The notes under the pieces: generated by a model
What the model was told of the DNA's origin: nothing
The model's database searches: none
Seen by the model: only the letters and a program-made list of their open reading frames with translations
Position numbers and translations under genes: made by a program
Part shown: positions 1 through 10,384 of the stretch, in pieces
How positions within the stretch are numbered: position 1 is the first letter of the stretch
Layout: each line of letters starts with the position of its first letter
Assembly: GCA_018398585.1 (NCBI GenBank)
Contig: JAGTTD010000016.1
Span: 19,887,212 to 19,951,211, forward strand
Source of the DNA: Simmondsia chinensis
Taxonomy: Eukaryota; Streptophyta; Magnoliopsida; Caryophyllales; Simmondsiaceae
Length of the DNA stretch: 64,000 bases
Direction of reading: 5' to 3'

Positions 1-306
1 AGTAGGTTTGTGCTTTATGTGGAGTGTATAGAATAAATGTAAAGTAAAACCCAGGGTAGAACATGCTAAAGATATTGACTAGAAGGACAATGACTTTGCA
101 TCTTTTCTATGGTACACTAAGGCATGTTTTACAACCAAGGGTTGTGAGAGAGGTTGTAAGAGGGTAGTACACTATGTTTAAAATTTTCATGGCATCCTCA
201 TATATAATATTTATAACCTGTTATGAAGGATGTTGATTTTATTTTGTAGCTACAAAGAAAAAAAAATTCGTATACTACACTTAAAACAAAAGCTTTTATT
301 TGATTA
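1..306. other. AT-rich flank, no gene seen
   Basis: AT-rich sequence left of the first LTR element. I see no convincing coding frame, RNA gene or repeat. Its last five bases, gatta at 302-306, resemble aatta just after the element (8057-8061) and probably are the target duplication with one mismatch. Confidence 0.6.
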
Positions 307-1433
307 TGTTATGAATAAATTGGCGCGGTATACTTCCCTCCTCACGGTAGCATCTCCTTACCGCCAACACCTCATCCTCTTAATGATAACGTTTACCGAG
401 AGTCACCCCTTTCACGGAAGGTCATCACTCCGCCAACCCCCAGCTACCGCCATCTCTCCACTTAGAGTGCACACTCACCTACTCTATACCGCCAAGCGCA
501 TATCCCTCATCGTACCACCAACCCTAGCTACCGCCTACGTACCCACGACACATGTCCGCCTCCCACTATCGAGAGACACCGCCCTATCGTGAACCTCAAC
601 ACCGTCAGCCCAAGCAGCCACCTACCCGCAGTATACAATCATCATTCCCTGATACCGCTTGCCTTCACCCCTACCACGGTACCGCCAATCCAGACTACCG
701 CCTATCTACCCGCGGTGTGCATTCATCATCCTCTTACTACCATGTACAAACCTGGGCGGTACCACCGCCCCTCTCAACCAATCAGCACCCAGGCGGTATC
801 ATCGCCCCTCTTAACCAATCACCACCAAGGCGGTACCACCTCACGCCCAGCCAATCAATACCAAGCCCCACTTTACCCCCCATGCTAAGCAATCCCACCC
901 TCCTGGTACCGCCAACCCCCAACTACCGCCAGCACCACTAACCCTCCACTTCCTATAAATACCATCCTCACTCCTCTCATTCAAGACAAGCTCTTTGGGG
1001 CTTTGCCCCACATCTCTCCCTTAAAGCCTCCCAAGGCTTCATTCCCCACACACACAATCCACCCTCCTCTCTCTCCTAAGAGATCTCACATCTCTCCCTT
1101 TACTAGGACCCGGGTTTGCACTCCCTCCTCCATGGTTGCCACCTCGGTTGCTCCACTCTCCTCCAGCTCACCCATACTCATCGGGTATTATTTACTTTAC
1201 GCGTACTAATTGTTGCTACCACTTCTCCTACTGACTTAGGCATCAGAGGCGTCCCCCACGGTCCAAGCCACCGTGGGTCCCTCTGATGGCCTTGCACATT
1301 TTGCAGGTATGCTCGGGTTAAACGCGCCAGCAGCTGCCTTCCAGCGAGAGCTTGAGCCCAGCTCTCATCCAGAACCTACAAATATTTGTTACCCGGGGAC
1401 AATTAGCAACCTGGACCAATTTTATCCGAAACA
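307..1433 (+). repeat. 5' LTR of element 307-8056
   Basis: Begins TGTTATGAATAAATTGGCG and ends ATCCGAAACA. It is colinear with 6933-8056 over the full length. A TATA box (TATAAAT at 954-960) sits in a C-rich promoter region followed by a pyrimidine-rich leader, fixing transcription on the plus strand. The LTR is full of ACCGCC/GGCGGT motifs. Open frames here (for example 552-941) are low-complexity products of this C-rich sequence. Confidence 0.85.
954..960 (+). promoter_or_regulatory. LTR TATA box
   Basis: TATAAAT at the same place in both LTRs (954 and 7580), followed by a C/T-rich transcript leader. This is the likely RNA polymerase II promoter of the element. Confidence 0.65.
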
Positions 1434-1434
1434 A

Positions 1435-1452
1435 AGACGCCGTCTATGGAAA
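1435..1452 (+). other. Primer binding site (degenerate)
   Basis: One base after the 5' LTR lies AGACGCCGTCTATGGAAA. It resembles the TGGCGCCGTCTGTGGGAA-type primer site seen in plant gypsy elements, with a mutated first triplet. This helps fix the LTR boundary. The tRNA assignment is uncertain. Confidence 0.55.
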
Positions 1453-2378
1453 GGATAGCTTGCTAGCGTTTGACCTGGCATCCCGTGCAAACCATCTAAG
1501 ACCCTCACATAGCTGGGGGCTACGGTACGCATCTCAGGTAAATCTTTTAAAGAAACATGGATATTCAAGCTAAGTTTTTGGCAGGGGACTTTTGCGCTCA
1601 CCTTAAGCCTAATTACGATCCCGAATACCGTCCACTAAGTCTTCCCTTAGCCCGAGACGGTAATACCTAAACCTCTTACCAAAGCTAGGGGCTTAATAAA
1701 ATTATATGAAAAATAAAAAAAAATAAAAAAATAAAATAAGAATAAAAATACAAACAAAAATAATAAAGCGGTCGCAACAATAATGGCAATGAAGTAGTAC
1801 ATGAGAACAATTTTGATTATTAACCTATTGGTTACACTTCATGTTTTTCACTTTCAAATACAAATTGAAATGGAGACTACTGCCTGAGACAGGGGGCTGC
1901 CGTTAAAGGTTCTTGTTGAACGGTAAAAACTTAAGTTAACCTGATAGGTGTATAGGTTAACAAGTGTTAATCACCACCACCTAGGAATTCAAGCAAAAAG
2001 GACTAAAGACAAGACAGGGAGGTAAGAAGCACCAAGAAAGGGGCACGCCTGCTAACTCGGCAGTAGACTTCCCCAATAACAATATTGTCACCCACGGCTA
2101 GGCGAGCACCCCTAAAAGGGGCGCCATTGATAACGCGTAAGGTTAAATCCACCAATAAAGGTGTTATGGCAATAAACTAGCTGGGACTCCGCCAACAGGT
2201 GTGGCAAGGGACCGGCTAGTAGAGGCGCTACCCTCAACCCTCTAGGAGTTAAGCTACCGCCAATTAAATTGGCGAAAGCGTTATTGGAACATCGCCCGCA
2301 ACCTTTCGTTGATGAGAACCCACCAACGGTACCGTAGCCTATCATGGGTAACCAACAAACAAACTTAGGATTTACCGC
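1453..2378. other. Element interior without coding sequence
   Basis: Position normally occupied by gag. No gag-like frame is seen on either strand, and an A-rich stretch lies at about 1700-1770. The short minus frame at 2112-2345 has no recognisable similarity and is treated as chance. Confidence 0.6.
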
Positions 2379-2460
2379 TAACTAGCTTGGCTAGATCCTA
2401 CAGCCAACCAGCTTGGCTAAACCCTACCGTCAACCAGCTTGGCTAGAAACCGCCCACCAA
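2379..2460 (+). repeat. 26-bp tandem repeat, about 3 copies
   Basis: The core AACCAGCTTGGCTA recurs with AGCTTGG at 2384, 2410 and 2436, a spacing of exactly 26 bp. This is the first of several unrelated tandem blocks in the element. Confidence 0.8.
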
Positions 2461-2585
2461 CCACGATTGGTGGCAGTATCCACCATTCACCAACAGCGAT
2501 TGGTGACGGTACTCACCGTGCACCAATGACGATTAGAGCGGTATCCATGCTCACCAGTGACGATTGGTGACGCGATCTATTCATA
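2455..2585 (+). repeat. Tandem repeat with small palindrome
   Basis: Three to four degenerate copies of a roughly 35-40 bp unit built around CACCAA...GATTGGTG, which is itself an inverted repeat, alternating with GGTA/CGGTAT segments. Confidence 0.65.
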
Positions 2586-2624
2586 TTACGTTCAACCCAG
2601 TCCCTAGCCAGGGGCTGGGGGCTT

Positions 2625-2800
2625 AACGTTCTTTACGTGATTTACATTCCTTATGTGATTTACGTGAATTACGTCCCTTATGTGATTTATGTTCCTTATG
2701 TGACTTACGTGAATTACGTCCCTTATGTGATTTATATTCCTTGATGTGATTTACGTTCCTTATGTGATTAACGTCTCTTATGTGATTTATGCTCAACCCA
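2625..2800 (+). repeat. CCTTATGTGATTTACGT tandem repeat
   Basis: About eight short copies of CCTTATGTGATTTA(C/T)GT. They are bounded by repeated CAACCCAGTCCCTAGCC...GGGGGCTTA modules at about 2592, 2792, 2840 and 2886. Those modules resemble the G-rich end of the element and may be polypurine-tract-derived. Confidence 0.75.
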
Positions 2801-2919
2801 GTCCCTAGCCAAGGGTTGGGGGCTTATGTGATTCACATTGAACCTAGCTCCCTGCTAAGGGCTGGATGTTTTTTGTGTAATTTATGTCAACCCAGCCCTA
2901 GACCGGAGGCAGGGGGCTA

Positions 2920-3700
2920 AAGCTGTTATTTGCGGTAGACTCCCAATAATATCGGGAGCCCGCGATGGTGTGTGCCCTGTTGATACCGGGACTGACGTTG
3001 TGGTTTGCTCTAAGTAGTATTGGGAGCACAGAGTTATTTGTTGTTACACCCCACCTAACATCTGGGTTGGCGTTATGATTTGCTCTAGGTGACATTGGGA
3101 GCACGAAGTCACTCGGGTGCGCTAACTCTCACCAGCTTGGGAGCCCGCGAGTATTTAAGTCCCACCTAACATCGGAACTGGCGGTAACTCTCACCAGCTT
3201 GGGACCCCGCGGTTATTTGAGTCCCACCTAACATCGGGATTGGCGGTAAACTCTCACCAGCTCAGGAGCCCGCGATTACTTGAGTCCCACCTAAGGTCGG
3301 GACTGGCAGTAACTCTCACCAACTTGGGAGCCCGCAGTTATTTAAGTCCCACCTAACATCGGGACTGACGGTAACTCTCACCAGCTTGGGAGCTAGCGGT
3401 TATTTGAGTCCCACCTAACATCGGGACTAGCGGTAAACTCTCACCAGCTTGGGAGCCCGTGGTTATTTGAGTCCCACCTAACATTGGGACTGGCGGTAAA
3501 CTCTCACTAGCTTGGGAGCCCGATGTTATTTGAGTCCCACCTAATATTGGGACTGGCAGTAAACTCTCACCCGTTTGGGAGCCTGCGATTGTGTGAGCCC
3601 CACCTAACACCAGGCGGGCGGTTGTGTTTTGCTCCAGGTGACATTGGGAGCACGAAGTATTTGGGCGTGGTAAACTCTCACCTTACATGGGATCCCACGA
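2920..3700 (+). repeat. 62-63 bp tandem satellite-like array
   Basis: Monomers read roughly CCTAACATCGGGACTGGCGG, then TAACTCTCACCAGCTTGGGA, then GCCCGCGGTTATTTGAGTCC. The CCTAAC/CCTAAT phase mark falls at 3165, 3227, 3290, 3352, 3414, 3477, 3540 and 3603, spacings of 62-63 bp. The left part (2920-3110) holds more diverged copies. Tandem arrays of this kind in Tat elements are known seeds of plant satellites. Confidence 0.9.
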
Positions 3701-4396
3701 TTATTTATTATCCACAATACACCCCATATCAACCCACAGCTGGGGGCTGAGGGCTGATCGTCATGATCCAACAATGCAAAGGGTAAAAACCCACAAGTTA
3801 CAAATTGCGAAATTAACCCAATCCATTACTCATCCAGCAGCCAAACTTGGCGAAATCATAACATTAAGTTGCGCCAAAATCATAATACACTAGTGCAACC
3901 ATGTATACCTGCCGAGTAGAAATACTCGTGCCTGAAGCTTAGAATCGGGAATAAAGACAACAAGGGTAATTTCACCACTCAAAAGAGGTATTACACAACC
4001 CTCGGCCAAACAAAACTGTAACTCCTAATGCTCGCTCACAATAAAAATACTAGTTGAAAGCCATCCCTCAATGGTATATACATTGGCGGACACTAAACCG
4101 CCACTATCCAACATTTAATGCCTCTTATACAAGGGAGCTCCCTGACAGCGTTATGTAAGCATCGGGAAAGATCACACCTAACATGTGATGCCAATCGGCA
4201 GTATCGTAACAAAGGTATGCATGTATTAAGCAATATACAAAAGGCCAACACTTGGCTCATCTAAAAATTTACAAGTATTATCATACCCAAAGCAAAAATG
4301 CCTTCCAAAGTAAATAAGAAGGCAAAAAGCAAATCTAAACCAAGTCTATTTACAGCAAAAATATACTCCAAGAGTCCAACCTAAAAAATAATATTT
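3701..4396. other. Non-coding spacer
   Basis: Between the tandem array and the antisense pseudogene. I see only scattered stops and no recognisable domain. Confidence 0.55.
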
Positions 4397-6419
4397 TTAG
4401 TCTTCCTCAGTACCAGACTCGCTCTCCCCTTCTTCTTTAATTTCTTCATTCACCTCGTCCACCATCTTCTATAAACGAGGCCAGATCTAGTTGCGGGTTA
4501 GCACTTTGCACCTTCTCCTAGAATTTGGCTAGAGCCTTATCAACCCCGGCCCAATACCACTGACTGGCGTCATCGGAAAACTCAGAGCTAGCAAGATAAT
4601 CTTCCACGGCAACCTCCTTGGCGTTAGCCAATCGAGAGGGGATTCTGGCAAGGAGCCTTGTAAACTTATCTTAAGTTTCTTGTACGGATGTCCTCAACCC
4701 ATCATTCTCGGTTCTCAACTCTTCAATCTTGGCTTCTAGCTCTTCATTTGCCCTCACTTAGTGTTGTTCTGTTTCTTGGGAATGCTTCAAGGCGGTTAAG
4801 GAAGATGTGAGTTCATCTTCGAGTCGATGAAGGCTAGAGTCCTTCTCTTATAAAGCCGCCAATGCTACGCCCACTAGGCTAGACCCCTAAAGACATGAAT
4901 ACAAAACACATAAGATGCAAAGAAAAACTATAAAATAAGAAAGAGACGGGTTCTTACCTAAGAAATAAGAGACGCCAACTCAAGTGAGGGGGTTCCGTAC
5001 TCTCTTCCTAGATCCCTAGGCGCAAGCCCCTTCAAATGTTGACTAAGGGATCCAAAGTCACCACTAATGGAGGAAGAAGATGGCTCCAATCCTCTTAATG
5101 ACTCTCTGGGTTCACTGCCCAAACCCGTAACAATAACCCTCTCAGGGGCCTCTGAAGGAGGATCCCGTTCCACCAAAGGCGAGCCCTCCCCACCCGCCAA
5201 GATAGGCTTCGCATCAATGAAAAGGTCATCACGGGATGCTGGAGCTCGTCTACTTTCTAAACAACGATGCTTGTGTGAAGGCGCCTTCCTCACAGAAGAC
5301 GAGGAGGGTTGGCACTATGATGCCTTCACGGCCTCTTATTTTTTAAGGGCAGGGTGCCTTCTTTGTCCATTCTTGCCAGTAGGAAGAGAGGAGAGGCTCC
5401 GGATGTCTAGTGCCTCGAGTTCTTCAGCTAAGAAAAAGAAAAAAGGCCAAGTTAAGATCCCATTAAACACAAGAAGGGATAACAGAACTCGTATTCAACA
5501 AAACACTCACCCGGATACTGTTTCTGGCTAAAGCCTGCTTTTGCCAAAACAATCTCCTACTTCAATATCTCTCATGTGGCTAAAAACTTATCTCCCTTGA
5601 AATCTTCGGTAAAATAGTCATATATTATACGTTCTTCCGGAGTCCTAGTATCAAGGGCAGGTCGAGGAGGCTTGTACATGGCCTGCCACTTCACAGGATA
5701 ACGGGGACGAATCGGGGACTTAACCCAAATAAATTTATTCATCCAGTTTTTTATATTAGAAGGAAGACTCTTGATAAAGACAACCCCACCTCGACGCTCA
5801 AAAGACGTCCCGCTATTAACTACCTTTGCTTGAAGTAAGATATCAAAACTATTGTGGGTTGGCCAAAACCCATTAACGAAACAGCTAAGTAAAAACCCAT
5901 AAATATTCCTATACCCATTTGGAGTAATTTGACCAAGGCAAATCGTATACAAGTACAATACGTTAGCAACAAAAAGAGGAATAGGAACCCTCAAACCCGC
6001 ATCGAGAGCATCTATGCTAATCGGCAAAAAGCCTGGTGGCGGAAATAAAGGACACTCGTCCTCTTGAGGACCTCAAATCTCGAAGTCATCAGGGAAAAAA
6101 TACCTGGCACGTAACACTGCAATCCCTTCTTGACCTGCCATCTGGGACACGAAGAACGAAGAGGATGAGCTCGAAATGCCTTGGGAAATTCCTTAGCAAG
6201 CCCGACTTGCTCCTCCCTCCAATGTGCAACGGGAAGACGCTCGAGAATAGGCTCTAGAGCAACCCCACCCCCAGATGGTTGTCTTAAAGACAACGATTCT
6301 TCACATGCCCTAGGAGTACCACCCACCTCCTCGGCTGCTTGCTCGGTATAAAGAACAATTTCACTACTAGGTTGCTGAGCCTGGGTGCCTTGAATATGGA
6401 CCTCGGGAACCTCAGCCAT
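4397..6419 (-). pseudogene. Antisense accessory ORF, 'putative gypsy type transposon' family
   Basis: A broken gene running against the element. The ATG at 6419-6417 starts MAEVPEVHIQ. After a degenerate N-terminal part comes FPPPGFLPISIDALDAG at about 6050-6000, then LRVPIPLF and a WPTHNSFDI segment. This matches the plant domain called 'putative gypsy type transposon' (PF04195-like) from memory of the family. Downstream lies a charged linker, then an E/K/L-rich coiled coil (4860-4650) and an acidic end (ESESGTEED, stop at 4399-4397). Two apparent GT-AG introns interrupt it (4957-4887 and about 5511-5431). A frameshift near 6060 and several stops show decay. Such ORFs occur in Tat-lineage elements beside the 3' LTR; their function is unknown. 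Membership is fairly sure, the exact gene model less so. Confidence 0.7.
4887..4957 (-). other. Small intron of the antisense gene
   Basis: On the minus strand CTTAG is followed by GTAAGAACC and the segment ends TTCATGTCTTTAG, giving a 71-bp GT-AG intron with a T-rich 3' end. The preceding open frame stops right at this donor, which supports splicing. Confidence 0.55.
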
Positions 6420-6932
6420 TGTTGAAGAAAGAAGTAGAAAATTCAAATTCTCACTCAACCCAATTTAAATTCGAACAGGAGTAGAGCAAATACCGTGAAT
6501 AAAAGAGTAAAAAATGTAATGGAAATGGAAGTAAAGCTTTTAGGGCTTCAAAACCTAAGAAACGAGGAAATAGGGAAGATGAAGAGGAAACGAGGAAGAT
6601 GAAACATATTTGGGATTTCCAAGCATACTAACAGCTCAGTTTTACCCTCATAAAGAACGATATAGATTTAATCAAATCTGGGTTGACGGGACAGCCCCCT
6701 ACCACTCGTCCTTCATAGACGGAAAAGTATTAATGATCCACGTGTTCCTAAGGAAGCCTTGCTCCTTTGCTCTCGCTAACACTGGAGTCACGCCTTCTTG
6801 GCGTCATGCCAAAACTTTAAAAAATCCCCAGCCGTTTAAAGCAGGATAAGCCATGAACAGGTCATGATACATCATACACTCCACGACCGAATGTGAACAG
6901 GTCGCCATTCACCCATGGAGTGGGGGGCTAAC
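6420..6932 (+). other. 3' spacer ending in polypurine tract
   Basis: Between the antisense gene and the 3' LTR. It probably contains the antisense gene's promoter and 5'UTR (an A/G-rich stretch at 6480-6600), as far as can be guessed. The GAGTGGGGGGCTAAC tract at 6918-6932 directly precedes the 3' LTR and is the likely plus-strand primer. Confidence 0.6.
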
Positions 6933-8056
6933 TGTTATCAATAAATTGGCGGGGTGCACATCCCTCCTCACGGTAGCATCTTCTTACGGCCAACACCTCA
7001 TCCTCTTAACGATAATGTTTACCAAGAGTCACCCCTACCACGGAAGGTCATCACTCCACCAACCCGCAGCTACAGCCATCTCTGCACTTATAGTGCACAC
7101 TCACCTTCTCTATACTGCCAAGCGCATATCCCTCATGGTACCACCAACCGTAGCTACTGCCTACCTACCCACGACATATGTCGCCTCTCACTATCGAGAG
7201 GCACCGCCTTAACGTGAACCTCAGCACCGTCAGCCCAAGTAGCCAACTACTCGTGGTATACAATCATCGTTCCCTGATACCGCTTACCTTCACCCCTACC
7301 ACGGTACCGCCAATCCAGACTACCGCCTATCTACCCGCGGTGTGCATTCATCATCCTCTTACTACCATGTACGAACCTAGGCGGTATCACTGCCCCTTTC
7401 AACCAATCAGCACCAAAGCGGTACCATCGCCCCTCTTAACCAATCACCACCCAGGCGGTAACACCTCACACCCGGCCAATCAACACCAAGCCCCACCTTT
7501 ACCCCCCACGCTAAGCAATCCCACTCTCCCGGTACCGCCAACCCCCAACTACTGCCACCATCATCGACCCTCCACTTCCTATAAATACCATCCTCACTCC
7601 TCTCATTCAAGACAAGCTCTCTGGGGCTTTGCCCCGCATCTCTCCCTTAAAGCCTCCCAAGGTTTCATTCCCCACACAATCCACCCTCCTCTCTCTCCTA
7701 AGAGATTTCACATCTCTCCCTTTACTAGGAGTCGGGTTCGCACTCCCGCCTCCATGGCTACCACCTCGGTTGCTCCACTCTCCTCTAGCTCACCCATACT
7801 CATCGGGTATTATTTACTTTACGCATACTTATTGCTGCTACCACTTCTCCTACTAACTTAGACATCGGAAATGTCCCCCACGATCCAAACCACCGTGGAT
7901 CCCTCTGACGGTCATGCTCATTTTGCAGGTATGCCCGGGTTAAACGCTCTAGCAGCTGCCTTCCAGCGAGAGCTTGAGCCCAACTCTCATCCAGAACCTA
8001 CAAATATTTGTTACTCGAGGACGATTAAGCAACCTAGACAAATTTTACCCAAAACA
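6933..8056 (+). repeat. 3' LTR of element 307-8056
   Basis: Starts TGTTATCAATAAATTGGCG directly after the polypurine tract, ends CCCAAAACA, and pairs with 307-1433. TATAAAT is at 7580-7586. Differences from the 5' LTR are mostly transitions plus small indels. The long frame at 7178-7861 is proline/threonine/histidine-rich LTR sequence, not a protein gene. Confidence 0.85.
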
Positions 8057-8220
8057 AATTACTTCAAATTTTATATAAGATAATTTAGTTTGTTCAAATA
8101 TTTAAAATAATGAATTTAAGTAGTGCTTTCTAATATTGTTGAGTACCCATATTTATTTTCTTAAGCATAAACAATAAGCTTTGCTTTCTTTTTTTTTTTT
8201 ATGTCTAATTAAATGGTTAG

Positions 8221-8609
8221 TGATGCAGCCCCGCCTCCTTTGACGGATTGCTTGGCGGATACAAGTTTGCGGGTCTTGTTTGGCAGGAAAGGGTACACGG
8301 GACGTGACAGGACATGGATAGAAGTTGAAGTTTGATTAGGATTTTAGCTTTATCTTTTAGATTTAAATTTTGAATTATCTTTAGAATTTGATAGGATTCA
8401 AATAGCTCCTCTATTTATACTAGAGGTAATCTAGGGTTTTTCTCATTCATTTGTTGATATTATTTTTATGAATTTTTAGTTCTTTCTATTCTCGGGTATG
8501 AGAATTAGAAGCAAATTCTATGCTCCTATTTGTTTTTATTATTCATTAATAAAATTAAAAAGAAGGCTGTCTAATCCTTCCTGTTTCCCTAAATTTACGC
8601 ACTGCATCA
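8221..8609 (+). repeat. LTR copy 1 of the TGATGCAGCC family
   Basis: Starts TGATGCAGCC and ends CTGCATCA. It aligns throughout with 14054-14451 and 16322-16719, including a TATA-like TTTATACTAGAGG and an AATAAAATT polyadenylation-like stretch. A degenerate tRNA-Met primer site (TGGCATTAGAGC, 8612-8623) follows, so it was a 5' LTR. Only about 45 bp of interior remain before the next LTR at 8654. Flank GTTAG (8216-8220) resembles GTTAT after the last copy (16720-16724), which may be an old target duplication spanning the whole cluster. Confidence 0.75.
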
Positions 8610-8653
8610 ATTGGCATTAGAGCGTGTCAGGCTTGGCGGATGGATGCCTTTGA

Positions 8654-9120
8654 TGATGCAGCCCGCGACAGCACCACATGCTTGGCGGGACGTGACGAGA
8701 GCATGTCAGGTGGGTTGCATCATCACATTCTTGGTGGGACGTGACGAGAGTATGTCAGGCTTGGTGGGACGGATGCTTGGCTAGACGGGCTCTTCAACGC
8801 GGAAGTCGAGCTACCGCGATTGGCACCCCGATTTCAGCCATGATTCTAGGGATGTTTTTAGCAGCTTTGACTCGTTTCCGATTTAGCTTTATCTCTCTCC
8901 TTATTTTGTTACATGTTTGAATTCAAATTTTAATTCTTTCCTTTTTTTCAACTCCTCTATGTAAAGGAGAAGATTAGGCTAGGTTTAGTTAGTTAATTCT
9001 TCACATAATGAGAAACTGAGCTATCAATCCTCTTTTTAATTTGTTATTTGATTAATAAAATTCAAAGAGAACGCCGTGAACATTCCCATACCCCTATTTC
9101 CCATTTCACGCGCTGCATCA
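8654..9120 (+). repeat. 5' LTR of the CRM-like element
   Basis: TGATGCAGCCCGCGACAGC to GCGCTGCATCA, paired with 13507-13822. It carries an extra internal duplication: CACATGCTTGGCGGGACGTG-type segments at about 8676 and 8726 that are single in the 3' LTR. Confidence 0.8.
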
Positions 9121-9122
9121 GT

Positions 9123-9134
9123 TGGTATCAAAGC
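9123..9134 (+). other. tRNA-Met primer binding site
   Basis: TGGTATCAAAGC, two bases after the 5' LTR. One mismatch to the usual plant initiator-tRNA-Met site TGGTATCAGAGC. Confidence 0.8.
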
Positions 9135-9151
9135 TCAGAATGTTTTCTGAG

Positions 9152-10180
9152 ATGGCCTTAAGAAGATAAAGGAAAGCCGCCGTTGAAGGCGTGTATGACT
9201 GTGAATTCCAACAGCAGACCAAAAGGAGAGTAGAGGAATTGGAGGAGAAATTCTGGTGAATTGAGCACTGCTTGATTCAACTTGGGACAAATCTCGATCT
9301 CCCACTAGGAATTTGGCCCCAACGCCCATTTTCACTGGGCGCAACAGGTGAAGACTTGGACAAACAGTTCCCGAACCAATTTCAGGACGAAGAGTTATCA
9401 GAGCCAAGGTTGAGGCGCCAACAACAAAATGTTGGTGACTTCAATAACCGTGATGATCGGAGGTAGGAATCCAGCTTTTGGATTGAGATCTCGGAGCTCA
9501 GTGGAGGAGGACATCTAGAGGAGTTTCTAGATTGGCTACTTGCCGTCGAAGAGGTCCTGAATTTAGAGAGGTACTAGAGAAGAAATAGGTGCCGCTTGTT
9601 GCTACTCGCCTTCGGGTTAGGGTAGCCGCCTGATGGCACCAATTGAAACAGGTCCAGTTCCTGCAAGGCAAGTCAAACATTGAGTCTAGGGAGAAAATGA
9701 AGACGCACTTGATAGGTTCCTTCTGGCCTTATAACCATGCCTGGATGATGTACCAGTGCCTGCAGGGGTTACGCCTAGGCTTAAGATCCGTGGAGGAATA
9801 TACAGCAAAGTTTCATTCCTTAGTTGCCAGAAATGACTTGGCGGAGTCAGTAGAACAACTAGCAGATTGTTACATTGGCAGCTTAAGAGAGTCCATTCAA
9901 GATGTGCTCAACATGTTTGACATTTTCACCGTTTCAGAAGCAGCCCAAAGAGCCATGAATGTGGAACAGCAGCAAAGGCGCCGCTAAGTTGGCGCAACCT
10001 AGAACACACAAGTTGGCGGGAAAGCTATGAACCGAGCATCGCCAACCCAAAACGCACCAAATATACCACCACCCGCCAACACCGGGAAGTAGCTGAGTCA
10101 AGAGTGGCGGGTCCATCAAGAACGCATTGCTTTACGTGTGGAGAAATTGGTCACCATGCCGCCGACTGCCAGAAAGGTGT
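9152..10180 (+). pseudogene. gag: gag of the CRM-like element
   Basis: ATG in GAGATGGCC just after the primer site begins MALRR, homologous to the better preserved MARGRPR start at 14483. Stops follow early. The capsid-like core (9643-9987) contains ESREKMKTHLIGSFWP, GLRSVEEYTAKFHSLVAR and QLADCYIGSLRESIQDV, typical of the Ty3-type retrotransposon gag domain. A zinc knuckle, CFTCGEIGHHAADC (C-x2-C-x4-H-x4-C), lies at about 10125-10170. The product would package element RNA into cytoplasmic particles. At least two stops and frame changes between start, capsid and knuckle make it non-functional. Confidence 0.8.
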
Positions 10181-10384
10181 TAGACCGGGTAAAGCTCTTT
10201 TCATTGATGAGCCAAGGGAAGAGGAAGATGAGGTCGTTGATGAGGATGGTCAAGAAGATTTGGTGGATCAAGGAGAAGATGATGTAGGAGGTGACGAGGG
10301 GCGTTTGCTAGTCGTCAGGCGTGTCTGCTTTGCACCTAGGGGGGGACAAGGAGATAGTTGGCTGAGAAACAACATCTTCTGAAC

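Larger units (their letters stand above)
307..8056 (+). mobile_element. Non-autonomous Tat-like LTR retrotransposon with antisense ORF
   Basis: A complete LTR element of 7.75 kb. Two direct LTRs of about 1.12 kb start TGTTAT and end ACA. A primer site follows the 5' LTR and a G-rich polypurine tract precedes the 3' LTR. The flanking 5-mers gatta/aatta match at four of five bases. The interior has no gag, protease, reverse transcriptase or integrase; it holds tandem-repeat blocks and a minus-strand pseudogene. Hypervariable tandem repeats near the 3' end and antisense extra ORFs next to the 3' LTR are known from Tat-lineage Ty3/gypsy elements (Retand, Grande, Ogre), so I infer a Tat-derived non-autonomous element mobilised in trans. 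In a roughly 340-bp stretch the LTRs differ at about 6% of positions, so the insertion is not recent. Confidence 0.85.

Noticed and set aside
552..941. Long proline/histidine/threonine-rich frames in the LTRs (also 7178-7861)
   Set aside because: They come from C-rich LTR sequence, differ in frame between the two LTRs and match no protein family.
3110..3690. CRISPR-like array
   Set aside because: Monomers of 62-63 bp are similar throughout with no unique spacers; eukaryotic context; satellite-type repeat.
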